From contig DBAE01000267.1 in the NCBI GenBank assembly GCA_002291495.1, forward strand, positions 19,242-25,436: 6,195 nucleotides of DNA, in the 5' to 3' direction. Below are positions 5,061 through 6,195 of this stretch, one piece after another. Under the pieces are notes generated by a model. That model did no database searches. It saw only the letters and a list, made by a program, of their open reading frames with translations, and was not told the DNA's origin. The DNA is from Bacteriovoracaceae bacterium UBA1018. GTDB taxonomy: Bacteria > Bdellovibrionota > UBA1018. Each line of letters begins with the position of its first letter. Positions within the stretch are counted from its first letter, which is position 1. A program made the position numbers and the translations under genes.

Positions 5061-5933
5061 ATGAAAATCATGAGAAGAAAAAACCAAGTTTATCTCACCT
5101 ATCTTTCGAGCGTTTTCGCTCTGACTCTTTTCACTTCGTGTGCTGGAGAAGATCAAAAGCGCCTATCTCATACTCGCGATCGTGTCGCGAGCGAGCGAAG
5201 CACTACAAACACTGGGATCATTCAGAGCTTAATGGTTGAAGTCGCAGCGAGTAATTTCAGTCAAAACATCACGAGTGTTGGAACAAATTTTTCAAAAGAA
5301 CAACGCACCGGAAAAATGCACCTGAGGATCAAAGATCCAACATCCTCCAGTGAGGAAATCATCTCACTCGAAGGTAAAATCGAACCTAGCGGATTTATCC
5401 ACTTAGGGAGTATGTCTCACCCCAATCATTATGCTTATGGTCGCTGCGCTGCCTATGGACAGAACGGACTATGCGAAGACTTTCTCGCAAACATTGTCTA
5501 CAAAAAAGAAGACATCGAAGAAGTTGCGCGTTTTCGTCTCATCACACTTGAAAACGCAAAAGTCGTAGGAAAACTGACAAAGGGAGAAGTCCATGGACGC
5601 GGGATCGCTCGCGCTTTAAACGAGCTCCACTCGGATCGGTTTAGTGAACGAAGACTCGTCGTTTCACGTATCCTCAACGGTCAATACAGCTCGTTCACAC
5701 TCGATGCCGTTGAGAATACCACCAAGAAAATTACTCGTATTGCAGGTTCGCTCGAACCTCATTCTCAAGCTGTATTTACTTCCGAAAGTACCGACGGAAA
5801 CGCAGCAGGAACCATCGAGCCGCTTAAAGCTGAAGTGATCGTAGAAGATCACCTCATCACTGGAGAGCCTCCACTTCAGTTCACACTTATCGTTAAAGAC
5901 GGCTCTTCGCAGCGAAAGATCATTGTTCAGTAA
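5061..5933 (+). CDS. Putative lipoprotein, unknown function
   Basis: Residues 1-26 are a type II signal sequence: basic MKIMRRKNQ, a hydrophobic core through LTLF, then TSC with Cys27 as the probable lipidated residue. The lipobox FTSC is slightly atypical because Phe rather than Leu is at -3. With Ala28 after the Cys, outer-membrane sorting is plausible. The mature part is hydrophilic and looks beta-rich, with one possible disulfide (Cys129 and Cys138). ISLEGKIEPSG (101-111) and TRIAGSLEPHS (225-235) resemble each other, hinting at an old internal repeat, but weakly. No SD is obvious before the ATG at 5061; the ATG at 5070 (Met4) is an alternative that would keep the signal sequence. It follows the secreted-protein gene by 16 bp and may be translated by reinitiation. 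I do not recognise the family. Confidence 0.8.
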   Translation: MKIMRRKNQVYLTYLSSVFALTLFTSCAGEDQKRLSHTRDRVASERSTTNTGIIQSLMVEVAASNFSQNITSVGTNFSKEQRTGKMHLRIKDPTSSSEEIISLEGKIEPSGFIHLGSMSHPNHYAYGRCAAYGQNGLCEDFLANIVYKKEDIEEVARFRLITLENAKVVGKLTKGEVHGRGIARALNELHSDRFSERRLVVSRILNGQYSSFTLDAVENTTKKITRIAGSLEPHSQAVFTSESTDGNAAGTIEPLKAEVIVEDHLITGEPPLQFTLIVKDGSSQRKIIVQ

Positions 5934-5960
5934 GTTCTAACGTCAAGATCTCCTAAGATA

Positions 5961-6195
5961 TTACCAGATGGATTTTTCCATATGTCGATCCAGCACTTCC
6001 CGCACAAAGAGCAAGAACATCGCGTGCGACCAAGCCAAGGGAATCACCCAGCAAGGTTGACCCGACTCGCGATGGATTTGCTCAGCAAGCATGCCCGTAT
6101 TAGTCGCTTTTGAAAGAACCCAGTCAAAGCTATCTTTTGCCGCTTTAAGATTGCCTGAACCGAGATCCACAGTCGCCAACCAGAGCGTGGTTAAA
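5961..6195 (-). CDS. GH15 glucoamylase-type glycoside hydrolase, C-terminal end (partial, cut by right edge)
   Basis: Only the last 77 residues are in the window; the frame is open to the right edge, so the true start is outside. TLWLATVDLGSGNLKAAKDS (3-22 of the fragment) matches the late helices of the GH15 (alpha/alpha)6 barrel. GMLAEQ (34-39) carries Glu38, which aligns by motif with the general base in GxLxEQ. PLAWSHAMF (52-60) is the typical family motif near the C-terminus. Related enzymes release glucose from alpha-glucans or hydrolyse trehalose; which applies cannot be decided from this end. The gene converges on the lipoprotein gene with a 27-bp gap. There is a cysteine at position 48 and no C-terminal extra domain. 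Confidence 0.85.
   Translation of the reverse strand, partial: LTTLWLATVDLGSGNLKAAKDSFDWVLSKATNTGMLAEQIHRESGQPCWVIPLAWSHAMFLLFVREVLDRHMEKSIW

Noticed and set aside
5644..5852. Open frames on both strands within the lipoprotein gene
   Set aside because: They are out of frame with the signal-peptide-bearing gene and have no start signals.
5934..5960. Bidirectional terminator between the convergent lipoprotein and GH15 genes
   Set aside because: Only a 4-bp ATCT/AGAT pairing is visible and there is no T-run, so it cannot be supported.
6177..6179. TTG at 6179 as the start of a short 72-aa gene
   Set aside because: The frame stays open to the window edge, and GH15-like sequence (TLW) continues upstream of it, so this is an internal codon of a larger gene.

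Overview
The window comes from a Gram-negative bacterium with a heptose-containing LPS. It encodes ADP-heptose epimerase HldD, a Sec-exported periplasmic protein and a probable outer-membrane lipoprotein. Base composition looks moderate, neither strongly AT- nor GC-rich. The lysine-rich, histone H1-like tail on a response regulator, together with a compact mix of housekeeping and unrecognised envelope genes, would fit a Bdellovibrionota-like or deltaproteobacterial-type lineage. That placement is a weak inference; no rRNA or other marker is present.

Layout. (1) From 1118 leftwards on the minus strand runs a tight three-gene unit: a DUF309 protein, an unrecognised 140-aa protein, and a GTG-started gene cut by the left edge. 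The last has a ~60-residue lysine-rich tail followed by the start of a CheY-like receiver domain. Gaps are about 12 and 13 bp. (2) A divergent intergenic region of about 30 bp carries a perfect 16-bp palindrome that covers the start codon of the rightward gene. (3) From 1149 rightwards runs a plus-strand unit: an unusually long aldo/keto reductase (496 aa), a queuosine-precursor transporter of the YhhQ/VUT family, and hldD, whose start overlaps the transporter stop in an ATGA. (4) A ~215-bp intergenic region (4332-4546) holds a perfect 20-bp palindrome, an imperfect direct repeat on either side of it, a weak terminator candidate, a TTGACA box, and an inverted repeat bracketing the next ribosome-binding site. 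(5) Two plus-strand envelope genes follow: a secreted 165-aa protein with four cysteines in the mature part, and a 290-aa putative lipoprotein, neither recognised. (6) Converging from the right edge is the C-terminal end of a GH15 glucoamylase-type enzyme.

How the genes work together. The reductase-transporter-hldD unit probably forms one transcript of metabolic and housekeeping genes: oxidoreduction, uptake of a queuosine precursor for tRNA modification, and LPS inner-core sugar-nucleotide synthesis. No shared pathway is evident. The minus-strand unit ends in a probable signalling protein that may bind DNA or another polyanion through its basic tail. I do not see a clear-cut new multi-gene system. 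The points most worth a second look are the H1-tailed receiver protein, the two perfect palindromes, and the ~100-residue insertion in the aldo/keto reductase.
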